A DNA stretch of 16,042 nucleotides from positions 1 through 16,042 of the forward strand of contig CALFYQ010000423.1 in the NCBI GenBank assembly GCA_937952085.1, given 5' to 3'. This document shows, in pieces, positions 6,389 through 12,779 of this stretch. Below the pieces are notes generated by a model. The model did not search any database. It was not told where the DNA came from and saw only the letters and a list, made by a program, of their open reading frames with translations. Each line of letters opens with the position of its first letter. Positions within the stretch are counted from its first letter, which is position 1. Origin of the DNA: an uncultured Paracoccaceae bacterium (GTDB lineage Bacteria > Pseudomonadota > Alphaproteobacteria > Rhodobacterales > Rhodobacteraceae). Made by a program: the position numbers and the translations under genes.

Positions 6389-7067
6389 AGCGCCGCCCGC
6401 CCTTCGGCCTCAGCTCCGTCGGGTCGATCCGGCTCGGGCCGACATGGGCGTCGAGCCAGGCGCGCGCCGGCGCGGTCCGGTCCCAGAACGCGGCGGCGTG
6501 GTCGAAGGGGCGCCGCCCCGCCTCCGCCTCGGCGGGCGGAATCGTCTCCCGCATCGCGATCGCCTTCATCCTGATCAGCCGGATCCGCGGGTGCGCCTTG
6601 TCGTAGCCCCGCGGCGCGGTCTTCACCGCCTCGCCGGTGATCTCGACGCCGCCCGCCTCGAGCGCCGCGACGATCTCAGCCATCTCCGCGCCCTTCGATC
6701 CGTCGAGCGCCGCGCGCCATCGTTCGGTCTGGTCCGTCGTCATGTCCCAGTAGCCGGTCCCGGCGGTGAAGCCGCGCGAGGAGATCGCCGCATAGAGCCC
6801 CGCCGCGCCGGTCTCCGGCATCACGGCGCCATAGGTTGCGGTCTTGTAGGGGCGCTTGTCCTTCGAGAAGCGGATGTCCCGATAGGGCCGGAAGAACTTC
6901 GCCCGCCCGCCCCGCGACGCCGCGGCCTCGTGGATCAGGGCCTCCAACGGCGCACGGATTCCGGCTTCCCAGAAGGCCTTTTCGCGCTCCCAGAACTCCT
7001 TCGTGTTCTCCGCCTCGAGCCGAGCGAAGAACGCGCAGGCGCCGGCGGCGAAGCCCTGAAAGCTCAC
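6387..7067 (-). CDS. DUF2461 family protein (TIGR02453-like)
   Basis: This 226-residue protein matches the DUF2461 pattern. The N-terminus FQGFAAGACAFFARLEAENT leads into KEFWEREKAFWE. The central block FFRPYRDIRFSKDKRPYKT is the strongest family signature, and YGAVMPETGAAGLYAAISSRG follows. The function of the family is unknown. The chosen start is a GTG at 7067 that overlaps the stop of the CDGSH gene (GTGA), giving the family's usual N-terminus and length; an extension to 7232 would run over the upstream gene. It is thus the second gene of a coupled two-gene unit. Confidence 0.88.
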   Translation of the reverse strand: MSFQGFAAGACAFFARLEAENTKEFWEREKAFWEAGIRAPLEALIHEAAASRGGRAKFFRPYRDIRFSKDKRPYKTATYGAVMPETGAAGLYAAISSRGFTAGTGYWDMTTDQTERWRAALDGSKGAEMAEIVAALEAGGVEITGEAVKTAPRGYDKAHPRIRLIRMKAIAMRETIPPAEAEAGRRPFDHAAAFWDRTAPARAWLDAHVGPSRIDPTELRPKGGRR

Positions 7068-7306
7068 AGCGCCTTGTGCGTCCCGTCGCAGAGCGGCGCC
7101 TTCGCCGAGGCCTTGCAGCCGCAGAAGAACACCTTGCCGTCCGCCCCCGCCTCGTATTTCAGCGGCGCGAGCCCGGTCCCCTTGTGGGAGCCGTCGCAGA
7201 AGGGCTGGGATTTCGACCGCCCGCAGGCGCACCAGAAATAGGTCTTCCCGCCCTCCACCTCGACCGGGTAGGGCGCTTTCTGGGCGATGATCGGCGCTTC
7301 GGACAT
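7064..7306 (-). CDS. Double CDGSH iron-sulfur protein
   Basis: This 80-residue protein carries two complete CDGSH cluster-binding motifs: CACGRSKSQPFCDGSH (ligands C26, C28, C37, H41) and CGCKASAKAPLCDGTH (C62, C64, C73, H77). Each follows C-x-C-x2-S-x3-P-x-C-D-G-x-H with three Cys and one His for a redox-active [2Fe-2S] cluster, as in mitoNEET-type proteins. There is no membrane anchor, so it should be cytoplasmic. AGGAG lies at the proper distance upstream of the ATG at 7306. Proposed family roles are electron transfer or cluster/redox sensing; which applies here is not visible. It overlaps the DUF2461 gene. Confidence 0.95.
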   Translation of the reverse strand: MSEAPIIAQKAPYPVEVEGGKTYFWCACGRSKSQPFCDGSHKGTGLAPLKYEAGADGKVFFCGCKASAKAPLCDGTHKAL

Positions 7307-7326
7307 CGGGCTGGCTCCTCGCTGGC

Positions 7327-7340
7327 TCTCGCCGGCGAGA
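7327..7340. promoter_or_regulatory. 14-bp perfect palindrome upstream of the CDGSH gene
   Basis: TCTCGCCGGCGAGA is a perfect palindrome, 20 bases upstream of the CDGSH start codon at 7306. With no loop it is better suited to a dimeric DNA-binding protein than to an RNA hairpin. In DNA of this GC content such palindromes can arise by chance, so the call is tentative. Confidence 0.3.
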
Positions 7341-7344
7341 CTAG

Positions 7345-7359
7345 CGCGCCGCCGGCGCG
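7345..7359 (-). terminator. Hairpin after ppk2
   Basis: CGCGCC (7345-7350) pairs with GGCGCG (7354-7359) around a 3-base loop, about 27 bases downstream of the PPK2 stop on the minus strand. There is no T-run, so if it terminates transcription it would be weak. It may only separate the PPK2 transcript from the CDGSH-DUF2461 unit. Confidence 0.35.
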
Positions 7360-7385
7360 GCGCCAGTCAAACCTTGCTGAGGCGC

Positions 7386-8303
7386 TCAGTACTTCTTCGG
7401 AACGTAAAGCGCGTCCGGCAGCGTACGCCGCTCGTAGTTCGGGTTGTAGACCCGCTCGGGCAGCGAGATCTCCTCGTGCGGCGCCGGCTCGTAGGGGATC
7501 TGCGTCAGCAGGTGATCGATGCAGTTGAGCCGCGCGTGCTTCTTGTCGTTGCCCTCGACGATGTGCCACGGCGCCTCGTCGATCGAGGTGCGCGCCAGCA
7601 TCTCGTCCTTCGCCTTCGTATAGGCCTCCCAGCGGACGCGGGACTGGAGGTCCATCGGCGAGAGCTTCCACTGCTTCATCGGATCGTGGATGCGCATGAG
7701 GAAGCGCATCTGCTGCTCCTCGTCGGTGATCGAGAACCAGTACTTGATGAGGATGACGCCGGAGCGGACCAGCATCCGCTCGAATTCCGGCACGTCGTTG
7801 AAGAACTGCTCGACCTCGTCCTCGGTGGCGAAGCCCATCACCCGCTCGACGCCGGCGCGGTTGTACCAGGACCGATCGAACAGCACGATCTCGCCGCCGG
7901 CCGGCAGGTGCGGGACGTAGCGCTGGAAATACCACTGCGTCGTCTCGCGCTCGGTCGGCGCCGGCAGCGCGACGACGCGGCAGATCCGCGGGTTGAGCCG
8001 CTGGGTGATCCGCTTGATGACGCCGCCCTTGCCGGCCGCGTCCCGCCCCTCGAAGAGAACGACCACCTTCCGGCGGTGATGCGCCACCCAGTCCTGCAAC
8101 TTGATGAGCTCCGACTGGAGGCGAAGGAGCTGCCTGAGATAGTCGCGCCGCTCCAGCGAGGGCGGGTGCGCCTTCTTGTAGATGCGCCGGATCTCCTCGG
8201 AGAGGGCGATGTCCTCGAATTCGAGCTCGGCGTCCTCGTCGAAGAGGTCGGCCAGCTCCGCCGCGAGCCAGTCGTCCGCGCCGCGCTCCCCGCTCCGGTC
8301 CAT
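7386..8303 (-). CDS. ppk2: Polyphosphate kinase 2 (PPK2 family)
   Basis: This 305-residue protein is a standard single-domain PPK2, which transfers phosphate between polyphosphate and nucleotides. It has Walker A GRDAAGKGG at 87-94 (K92), Walker B FDRSWYNRAGVERVMGF around D143, and preserved PTERETTQWYFQRYVPHLPA, LIKYWFSI and WYxV-type blocks. The length fits the class I branch, whose members include GDP- or ADP-phosphorylating enzymes of alphaproteobacteria; the class is inferred. The ATG at 8303 was chosen because GGGAGA (minus strand, 8315-8310) sits 6 bases upstream. In-frame ATGs at 8321, 8342 and 8369 lack such a site and would add a non-conserved extension. The Shine-Dalgarno lies in a perfect hairpin. 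Confidence 0.95.
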   Translation of the reverse strand: MDRSGERGADDWLAAELADLFDEDAELEFEDIALSEEIRRIYKKAHPPSLERRDYLRQLLRLQSELIKLQDWVAHHRRKVVVLFEGRDAAGKGGVIKRITQRLNPRICRVVALPAPTERETTQWYFQRYVPHLPAGGEIVLFDRSWYNRAGVERVMGFATEDEVEQFFNDVPEFERMLVRSGVILIKYWFSITDEEQQMRFLMRIHDPMKQWKLSPMDLQSRVRWEAYTKAKDEMLARTSIDEAPWHIVEGNDKKHARLNCIDHLLTQIPYEPAPHEEISLPERVYNPNYERRTLPDALYVPKKY

Positions 8304-8309
8304 TCGGCA

Positions 8310-8335
8310 TCTCCCGCTCATGTCGAAGCGGGAGA
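8310..8335 (-). promoter_or_regulatory. Hairpin sequestering the ppk2 Shine-Dalgarno
   Basis: TCTCCCGCT (8310-8318) and AGCGGGAGA (8327-8335) are perfect 9-base complements around an 8-base loop. In the minus-strand transcript the 3' arm contains GGGAGA, the ribosome binding site of ppk2, so folding would block initiation. An alternative in-frame ATG sits in the loop. A candidate promoter (-10 CATATA on the plus strand, 8340-8345) would start the transcript close to the 5' arm, so the repeat could equally be an operator over the start site. Confidence 0.55.
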
Positions 8336-8339
8336 AAAT

Positions 8340-8369
8340 CATATAAAGACGACTGTTTCTTGTCAGCAA
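8340..8369 (-). promoter_or_regulatory. Candidate ppk2 promoter
   Basis: Read on the minus strand, TTGCTG (8369-8364) and TATATG (8345-8340) are separated by 18 bases. TATATG matches four of six consensus -10 positions, and the region is unusually AT-rich for this window. The -35 match is weak. Confidence 0.35.
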
Positions 8370-8381
8370 CGGTTTGCAATC

Positions 8382-8408
8382 CGAGACGGCTGTGCCTTTG
8401 ACGTCTCG
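8382..8408. promoter_or_regulatory. 7-bp inverted repeat overlapping a promoter
   Basis: CGAGACG (8382-8388) and CGTCTCG (8402-8408) form a perfect inverted repeat with a 13-base spacer in the ppk2/barrel divergent region. The right arm overlaps the candidate -35 box of the barrel gene. It could be an operator; no regulator is identified. Confidence 0.3.
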
Positions 8409-8426
8409 TCAGATTTGGCGCATGTT
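8398..8426 (+). promoter_or_regulatory. Candidate promoter of the TPR-barrel / FecR operon
   Basis: TTGACG (8398-8403, five of six consensus -35 positions) and CATGTT (8421-8426, about three of six -10 positions) are separated by exactly 17 bases. Transcription would start near 8433 and give a short leader before the start at 8465 or 8471. Confidence 0.4.
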
Positions 8427-8464
8427 TTATCGAAATCGTAGGTTTTGGGGTTGGGGGACACATC

Positions 8465-9769
8465 TTGAAAATGCGACTGGCGCTTGCGCTCGTCGTCGCC
8501 GCATTCGCATCGAATGCCGCGACGGCGGATGAACGATCGGAACTCCGCGCGAAACAGGCCGCGCTCTACGAGCAGATGCTTGCGGCGCCGACCGAGGCCG
8601 CGCCGATGGTCGAATACGCCCGGGTCTCGGTCGAGCTTGGGGACTTCGACGCGGCCATCGCGACGCTCGAACGCGCGCTCATCTTCGAACCGAACGAGCC
8701 GCTGACGCGGTTCGAGCTTGGCGTCGCCTATTTCCGCATCGGCTCCTACGGCGTTGCGGAATACCAGATCACGGAGGCGCTGAAGGGCGGCCTGCCGGGC
8801 GAACTGACCGACCAGGCGGAGCTTTACCTCGCCGAGATCGCGGCGCGCACCGACACGTCGCGGTTCAGCGGCGTCGCCGCCTTCGGCCTCACCGCCGCCT
8901 CGAACGCCAACAACGGTCCGCGAAACGAGATCATCTCCTTCTTCGGCGTGCCGGCCCTGCTCGCCCCGGGCTCGACCGCGCAGGGCGATGTCGGCGTGCG
9001 CGCCTCGATCGCGGCGCGGCATGTCTACGATCTCGGCCGCGCCAACAACGACAGCTTCATCACCGACTTCTCGGCGCAGTCGATCCACTATTTCAGCGAG
9101 ACGGGCGGCGACGTGGACGTCGCCTATCTCACCCTCGGGCCGAGCCTCGCGCTCGACGACAAGGCCTACGGCCCGAAGATCCGGCCCTACGCCCGCGTCG
9201 GCCACGCCCGCGCCGGCAACGACTCGCTCTTCACCGATTTCGGTCTCGGCGCGACCGTCTCCGCCCCGGTGACCGACATGCTTACCAGCTTTGGCGAGAT
9301 CGGCCTCACCCGGCGGGAGTTCCACAACGGCTTCGACGCGTTCGACAGCGTGATCGTCGCCGCCGAGGTCGGCGCGACCGCGCGGGTCGCGCCGCGCATG
9401 TCGATCTCCGGCTCGGTCTTCGGGGCGGCCGAGTTCACCGATGGCGGCGCCTTCGACAACCAGGAAGTCGGCCTCCGCTACTCCGTCGCCTATTCCTACG
9501 ATCCGCGGCTCGACTGGGCCGAGGGGCTCTGGACGCTGAAGGGCCATGTCCGGGTGACGGAGCGGTTCTATGACGACCCGGTCGCCGCGATCGACCCGGC
9601 GCGCAAGCGCAACGAGGAGGAGTTCCGCTTCGGCCTCTCCCACCTCTTCCGTATCCAGGACGGGTTCGGCGTGCGCCTCGACGGCGATTATCTGACGCGG
9701 GACGCGAACATTCCGAATTTCGACCTGGACAATCTCAGCGGGGCGATCTCGGTCGTCTACGAATTCTAG
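8465..9769 (+). CDS. TPR plus outer-membrane beta-barrel protein (Slam/DUF560-like)
   Basis: The product is 434 residues. A signal peptide (MRLALALVVAAFASNAATA) is followed by TPR-like helices at about 40-125 (GDFDAAIATLERALIFEPNE, then FELGVAYFRIGSYGVAEYQ). From about 135 to the end, alternating beta-strands with many aromatic and Gly residues form a predicted barrel. The first strand has GLTAASNANNGP, like the D-S-N-x-N segment at the start of DUF560 barrels, and the last residues VVYEF end in Phe, the usual signal for BAM-mediated insertion. Slam proteins share this TPR-then-barrel order and move partner proteins across the outer membrane, so that role is inferred. GGGGGA (8453-8458) is 6 bases before the TTG at 8465 and 12 before the ATG at 8471, so either may be the start. 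Confidence 0.8.
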   Translation: MKMRLALALVVAAFASNAATADERSELRAKQAALYEQMLAAPTEAAPMVEYARVSVELGDFDAAIATLERALIFEPNEPLTRFELGVAYFRIGSYGVAEYQITEALKGGLPGELTDQAELYLAEIAARTDTSRFSGVAAFGLTAASNANNGPRNEIISFFGVPALLAPGSTAQGDVGVRASIAARHVYDLGRANNDSFITDFSAQSIHYFSETGGDVDVAYLTLGPSLALDDKAYGPKIRPYARVGHARAGNDSLFTDFGLGATVSAPVTDMLTSFGEIGLTRREFHNGFDAFDSVIVAAEVGATARVAPRMSISGSVFGAAEFTDGGAFDNQEVGLRYSVAYSYDPRLDWAEGLWTLKGHVRVTERFYDDPVAAIDPARKRNEEEFRFGLSHLFRIQDGFGVRLDGDYLTRDANIPNFDLDNLSGAISVVYEF

Positions 9770-9778
9770 GAGGCGGGC

Positions 9779-11056
9779 ATGAAACCCATTCGCTCACGCT
9801 TCGCGCTTCTCGCGGTTCTCGCCCTCTTCGCCGGCCCGGCCGCGGCCGAACAGGTCGGTCTGATGGGCGCGGCCAACCCGGACCTGACCGGCACGCCGCC
9901 CTCGGCGGCGTCACGGCTCCTGGTCACCGGCGACGCGGTCTTCCTCGACGAGGAGATCGTATCCGGCCCCGACGGGCTCGGCTTCGCCATGTTCCCGGAC
10001 CAGACGACGCTGACCATCGCGCCGAATTCGCGGATCGTGCTCGACCGCTACGTCTACGATCCGGCGAGCGCCACGGGCTCGATCAGCATCGGCCTCGCCA
10101 AGGGCGCGGTGCGGCTGATCGGCGGGCGCATCACCAAGTCCTCCGACGCGGTGATCCGTACCAGCACGGCGACGATCGGCATCCGCGGCGGCGCCGCGGC
10201 GGTCTCGGCGCGGGAGGATGGCGGCGCCGAGGTGGCGCTGCTCGGCGGAGAATACGCCCGGATCCAGGCCGGCGGCGGCGAGCTGTTCGTCTCCCGCGTC
10301 GGCGGGCAGGCCTCCATCGCGCCGGGCGGCCCGCCGGAGTTCACCGGCATCCTCGATGCGCAGGAGGCGGCGCTCCTCGCCGGCATGTTCGAGACGCCGG
10401 GCCTCGGCGGCGCCGAGCCGAGCCGGATTCGCGGCTCCGCCCGCGGCCTAGCCGAAGCGAACTCGCTCGCCGAAAGCTCGCGCGGGCCGGCCGCCTCGAC
10501 CTCGGGCCTGTTCCTCGACACGCCGGCCACGCTCGATGAGGATTTCGACGTCTCCTCGGTCCACGAGGTGTCGCAGGGCGCGATCTTCTCCGACGCGGAC
10601 AGTCTGAACGATGTCGTCATCAACGGCGATTTCGTCGATGTCGGCGGCGACGGCGTGGTGCGCGGGCAGCTTGTCTGGGCCGACAGCTCGGACCTCGACC
10701 TGCACCTCATCCTGCCGGGAGACGCCGGCGAGGTCTTCTTCGGCAACCGGACGATCACCTTCAACGACGGCGGCGCGGTGGCGACGCTCGACGCCGACAA
10801 TCTCGGCGGGGTGATCAACGTGGCGCCCGACAAGCGGGTGGAGAACATCGTCGTCACCGGGGACCGCATCCCCGCCGGCACCTATGTGTTCTTCGTCGAC
10901 GCCTTCTCGATCCGGAACACCAACGGCACCGACTTCTCGCTGACGGTGACGGGCGATGGCGGCGCCACCACGCAGACGCAGACCGGCACGCTGTTCACGA
11001 ATGGCGAGAACAGCCCGACCCTGCCGGTCGTCGTCGGCGGCGGCGGCAACTCCTGA
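9779..11056 (+). CDS. Secreted FecR-domain protein with YfaP/DUF2135-like C-terminus
   Basis: The product is 425 residues. It has a Sec signal peptide (cleavage near AAA23) with no lipobox cysteine. A FecR-type beta domain lies at about 48-180, with LLVTGDAVFLDEEI, TLTIAPNSRIVLD and the core VIRTSTATIGIRGGAAAVS. A linker rich in Ala, Gly and Ser (190-290) leads to a second beta domain at 292-395 containing VWADSSDLDLHLILPG and IPAGTYVFFVDAF, which resembles YfaP/DUF2135 domains. The C-terminus is Gly-rich (VVVGGGGNS). It lacks the membrane helix and anti-sigma region of true FecR. AGGAGG at 9768-9773 overlaps the stop of the barrel gene, so the two are one operon. A surface or periplasmic partner of the barrel is the natural inference. 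Confidence 0.8.
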   Translation: MKPIRSRFALLAVLALFAGPAAAEQVGLMGAANPDLTGTPPSAASRLLVTGDAVFLDEEIVSGPDGLGFAMFPDQTTLTIAPNSRIVLDRYVYDPASATGSISIGLAKGAVRLIGGRITKSSDAVIRTSTATIGIRGGAAAVSAREDGGAEVALLGGEYARIQAGGGELFVSRVGGQASIAPGGPPEFTGILDAQEAALLAGMFETPGLGGAEPSRIRGSARGLAEANSLAESSRGPAASTSGLFLDTPATLDEDFDVSSVHEVSQGAIFSDADSLNDVVINGDFVDVGGDGVVRGQLVWADSSDLDLHLILPGDAGEVFFGNRTITFNDGGAVATLDADNLGGVINVAPDKRVENIVVTGDRIPAGTYVFFVDAFSIRNTNGTDFSLTVTGDGGATTQTQTGTLFTNGENSPTLPVVVGGGGNS

Positions 11057-11065
11057 ACCGGAACG

Positions 11066-11094
11066 CGGCGCGGCGGCGAGAGGCCGCCGCGCCG
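11066..11094. terminator. Bidirectional terminator hairpin
   Basis: CGGCGCGGCGGC (11066-11077) is perfectly complementary to GCCGCCGCGCCG (11083-11094) with a 5-base GAGAG loop. It lies between the FecR-domain gene stop (11056) and the convergent serA stop (11100). There is no T-tract on either side, but the position and the 12-bp stem support a terminator or 3'-end stabiliser for both transcripts. Confidence 0.7.
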
Positions 11095-11099
11095 AACCC

Positions 11100-12692
11100 T
11101 CAGAACCGCAGCGCCTTCGCCTGGAGCACCTGCGGCAGGGCCATGATCTCGGCCAGCATCGACGGGTTCAGCGTCTCGTCCACCCCGATCAGCGCGATCG
11201 CCTCGCCGCCCTTCTCCGCCCGGCCGAGCGAGAAGGTCGCGATGTTCACCCCGAGCGCGCCGAGCTTGGTGCCGAGCGCGCCGATATAGCCCGGCGTGTC
11301 GGAGTTGGTGGTGTAGAGCATGTGCGCCATCGGCTCCGCCTCGAGGCCGATGCCCTTGATCTGGATGATCCGCGGCCGCCCGTCGCCGAAGACCGTGCCG
11401 GCGACGGCGCGGGTCTGCGCCTCCGTCGTCACGATAAGGCGCATGTAGGAGCCATAGGCGCCCTGAGCGTCCTTCCGCGTCTCGGCGATCTTCACGCCGC
11501 GCTCGCGCGCGACGAGCGGGGCGGAGACCATGTTCACCGTCCCCTCTCCCACCAGCGGGGTGAGGAGCGAAGCGACGAGCGCGGCGGTCAGCGGCTTGAG
11601 GTTCAGCTCGCCCACCTCGCCGACATACTCGATCTCGATCTCCTTGATCGCGTTCTCGGTCACCTGCCCGGCGAAGCCGCCGAGCGTCTCCGCCACGGCG
11701 ATCCAGGGTTTCAGCCGCGGCGCTTCCTCGGCGGTGACGGAGGGCGCGTTGATCGCGTTCGAGATCGCGCCGTAGTTCAGGTAATCGGCCATCTGCTCGG
11801 CGACCTGGAGCGCCACGTTCTCCTGCGCCTCGTTTGTCGCGGCGCCGAGATGCGGCGTCGCCACGAAGTTCGGGCAGCCGAAGAGCGGGTTCTCCTTCGC
11901 CGGCTCCACCGAGAAGACGTCGAAGGCCGCGCCGGCGAGGGCGCCGGATTTCAGCGCCGCCGCCACCGCCGCCTCGTCGACGAGGCCGCCGCGGGCGCAG
12001 TTGATGAGCCTTGCGCCCGGCTTCATCTTCGCAATCCGCTCGGCGGAGAGGATGTTCGCCGTCTTCTCCGTCTTCGGGAGATGCAGCGAGACGAAATCGG
12101 CCCGCGCCAGCATCGCTTCGAGATCGTCCACCTTCTCGACGCCGATCTCCACCGCCCGCTCATGAGAGAGGAACGGGTCGAAAGCCAGCACCTTCATCCG
12201 CAGCCCGAGCGCGCGGGAGGCGACGACTGAGCCGATGTTGCCGCAGCCGAGAAGGCCCAGCACCTTGCCGGTGATCTCGACCCCCATGAAGCGGGACTTC
12301 TCCCACTTCCCCGCCTGGGTGGAGGCGTCCGCCGCCGGGATCTGCCGGGCGCAGGCGAACATCATCGCGATGGCGTGCTCGGCGGTGGTGATGGAGTTGC
12401 CGAAGGGCGTGTTCATCACCACGACGCCCTTCGCCGAGGCGGCGGCGATGTCGATGTTGTCGACGCCGATCCCGGCGCGGCCGATCACCTTGAGATGGTC
12501 GGCGGCGTCGATGATCTCCTTCGTCGCCTTGGTGGCGGAGCGGACGGCGAGGCCGTCATAGCCGCCGATGATCTCCTTCAGCTTCGCCGGGTCCTTGCCG
12601 AGCGCCGGCTGGAAGTCGACCTCGACGCCGCGATCCTTGAAGATCTGCACGGCCGCATCGGAAAGTTCGTCGGAAATCAGAACCTTGGGCAT
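11100..12692 (-). CDS. serA: D-3-phosphoglycerate dehydrogenase
   Basis: This 530-residue enzyme oxidises 3-phosphoglycerate to 3-phosphohydroxypyruvate with NAD, the first step of serine synthesis. Domains in order: N-terminal substrate-binding half, NAD-binding Rossmann domain with LGCGNIG (G149, G151, G154) and D172, then catalytic R234 (NCARGG), E263 (SVEP) and H281 (TPHLGAAT). An intervening ASB domain (about 320-445) and a C-terminal ACT domain (about 455-530, with NSDTPGYIGALGTKLG) give the long form that in many bacteria is regulated allosterically by serine. AAAGG lies about 10 bases before the ATG. It lies downstream of serC with 87 bases between, which contain two hairpins. Confidence 0.98.
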   Translation of the reverse strand: MPKVLISDELSDAAVQIFKDRGVEVDFQPALGKDPAKLKEIIGGYDGLAVRSATKATKEIIDAADHLKVIGRAGIGVDNIDIAAASAKGVVVMNTPFGNSITTAEHAIAMMFACARQIPAADASTQAGKWEKSRFMGVEITGKVLGLLGCGNIGSVVASRALGLRMKVLAFDPFLSHERAVEIGVEKVDDLEAMLARADFVSLHLPKTEKTANILSAERIAKMKPGARLINCARGGLVDEAAVAAALKSGALAGAAFDVFSVEPAKENPLFGCPNFVATPHLGAATNEAQENVALQVAEQMADYLNYGAISNAINAPSVTAEEAPRLKPWIAVAETLGGFAGQVTENAIKEIEIEYVGEVGELNLKPLTAALVASLLTPLVGEGTVNMVSAPLVARERGVKIAETRKDAQGAYGSYMRLIVTTEAQTRAVAGTVFGDGRPRIIQIKGIGLEAEPMAHMLYTTNSDTPGYIGALGTKLGALGVNIATFSLGRAEKGGEAIALIGVDETLNPSMLAEIMALPQVLQAKALRF

Positions 12693-12709
12693 TTCGTATC
12701 GCCTTTTGC

Positions 12710-12728
12710 CGCGGGGCTCTCGCCCGCG
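12710..12728 (-). promoter_or_regulatory. Second intercistronic hairpin, near the serA start
   Basis: CGCGGG (12710-12715) and CCCGCG (12723-12728) can pair around a 7-base loop in the minus-strand RNA, ending 17 bases before the serA start codon and just before its AAAGG site. It could affect serA translation or be the second half of an attenuator with the hairpin at 12741-12760. Confidence 0.3.
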
Positions 12729-12740
12729 CGTTGAGGGGGT

Positions 12741-12760
12741 GGGGGCGGCGCTCCGCCCCC
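12741..12760 (-). terminator. Hairpin between serC and serA
   Basis: GGGGGCGG (12741-12748) and CCGCCCCC (12753-12760) form a perfect 8-bp stem with a 4-base loop, 19 bases after the serC stop on the minus strand. No T-run follows, so complete termination is unlikely. Partial read-through, processing or mRNA stabilisation between the two serine genes are possible. Confidence 0.5.
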
Positions 12761-12779
12761 GAAATCAGGGAATGGGGTC

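Noticed and set aside
8340..8400. A Pho-box-like site (CTGTTTC-TTGT-CAGCAAC) upstream of ppk2
   Set aside because: Only the first half resembles the CTGTCAT repeat; the second half does not match, so PhoB control is not supported.
7159..8463. A 434-codon minus-strand frame overlapping ppk2 and the CDGSH gene in another frame
   Set aside because: It runs through two genes with clear catalytic or metal-binding motifs and has low-complexity Arg/Gly content.
8363..9643. A 426-codon minus-strand frame opposite the beta-barrel gene
   Set aside because: No domain is visible, whereas the plus-strand protein has a signal peptide, TPRs and barrel strands. It is an antisense shadow.
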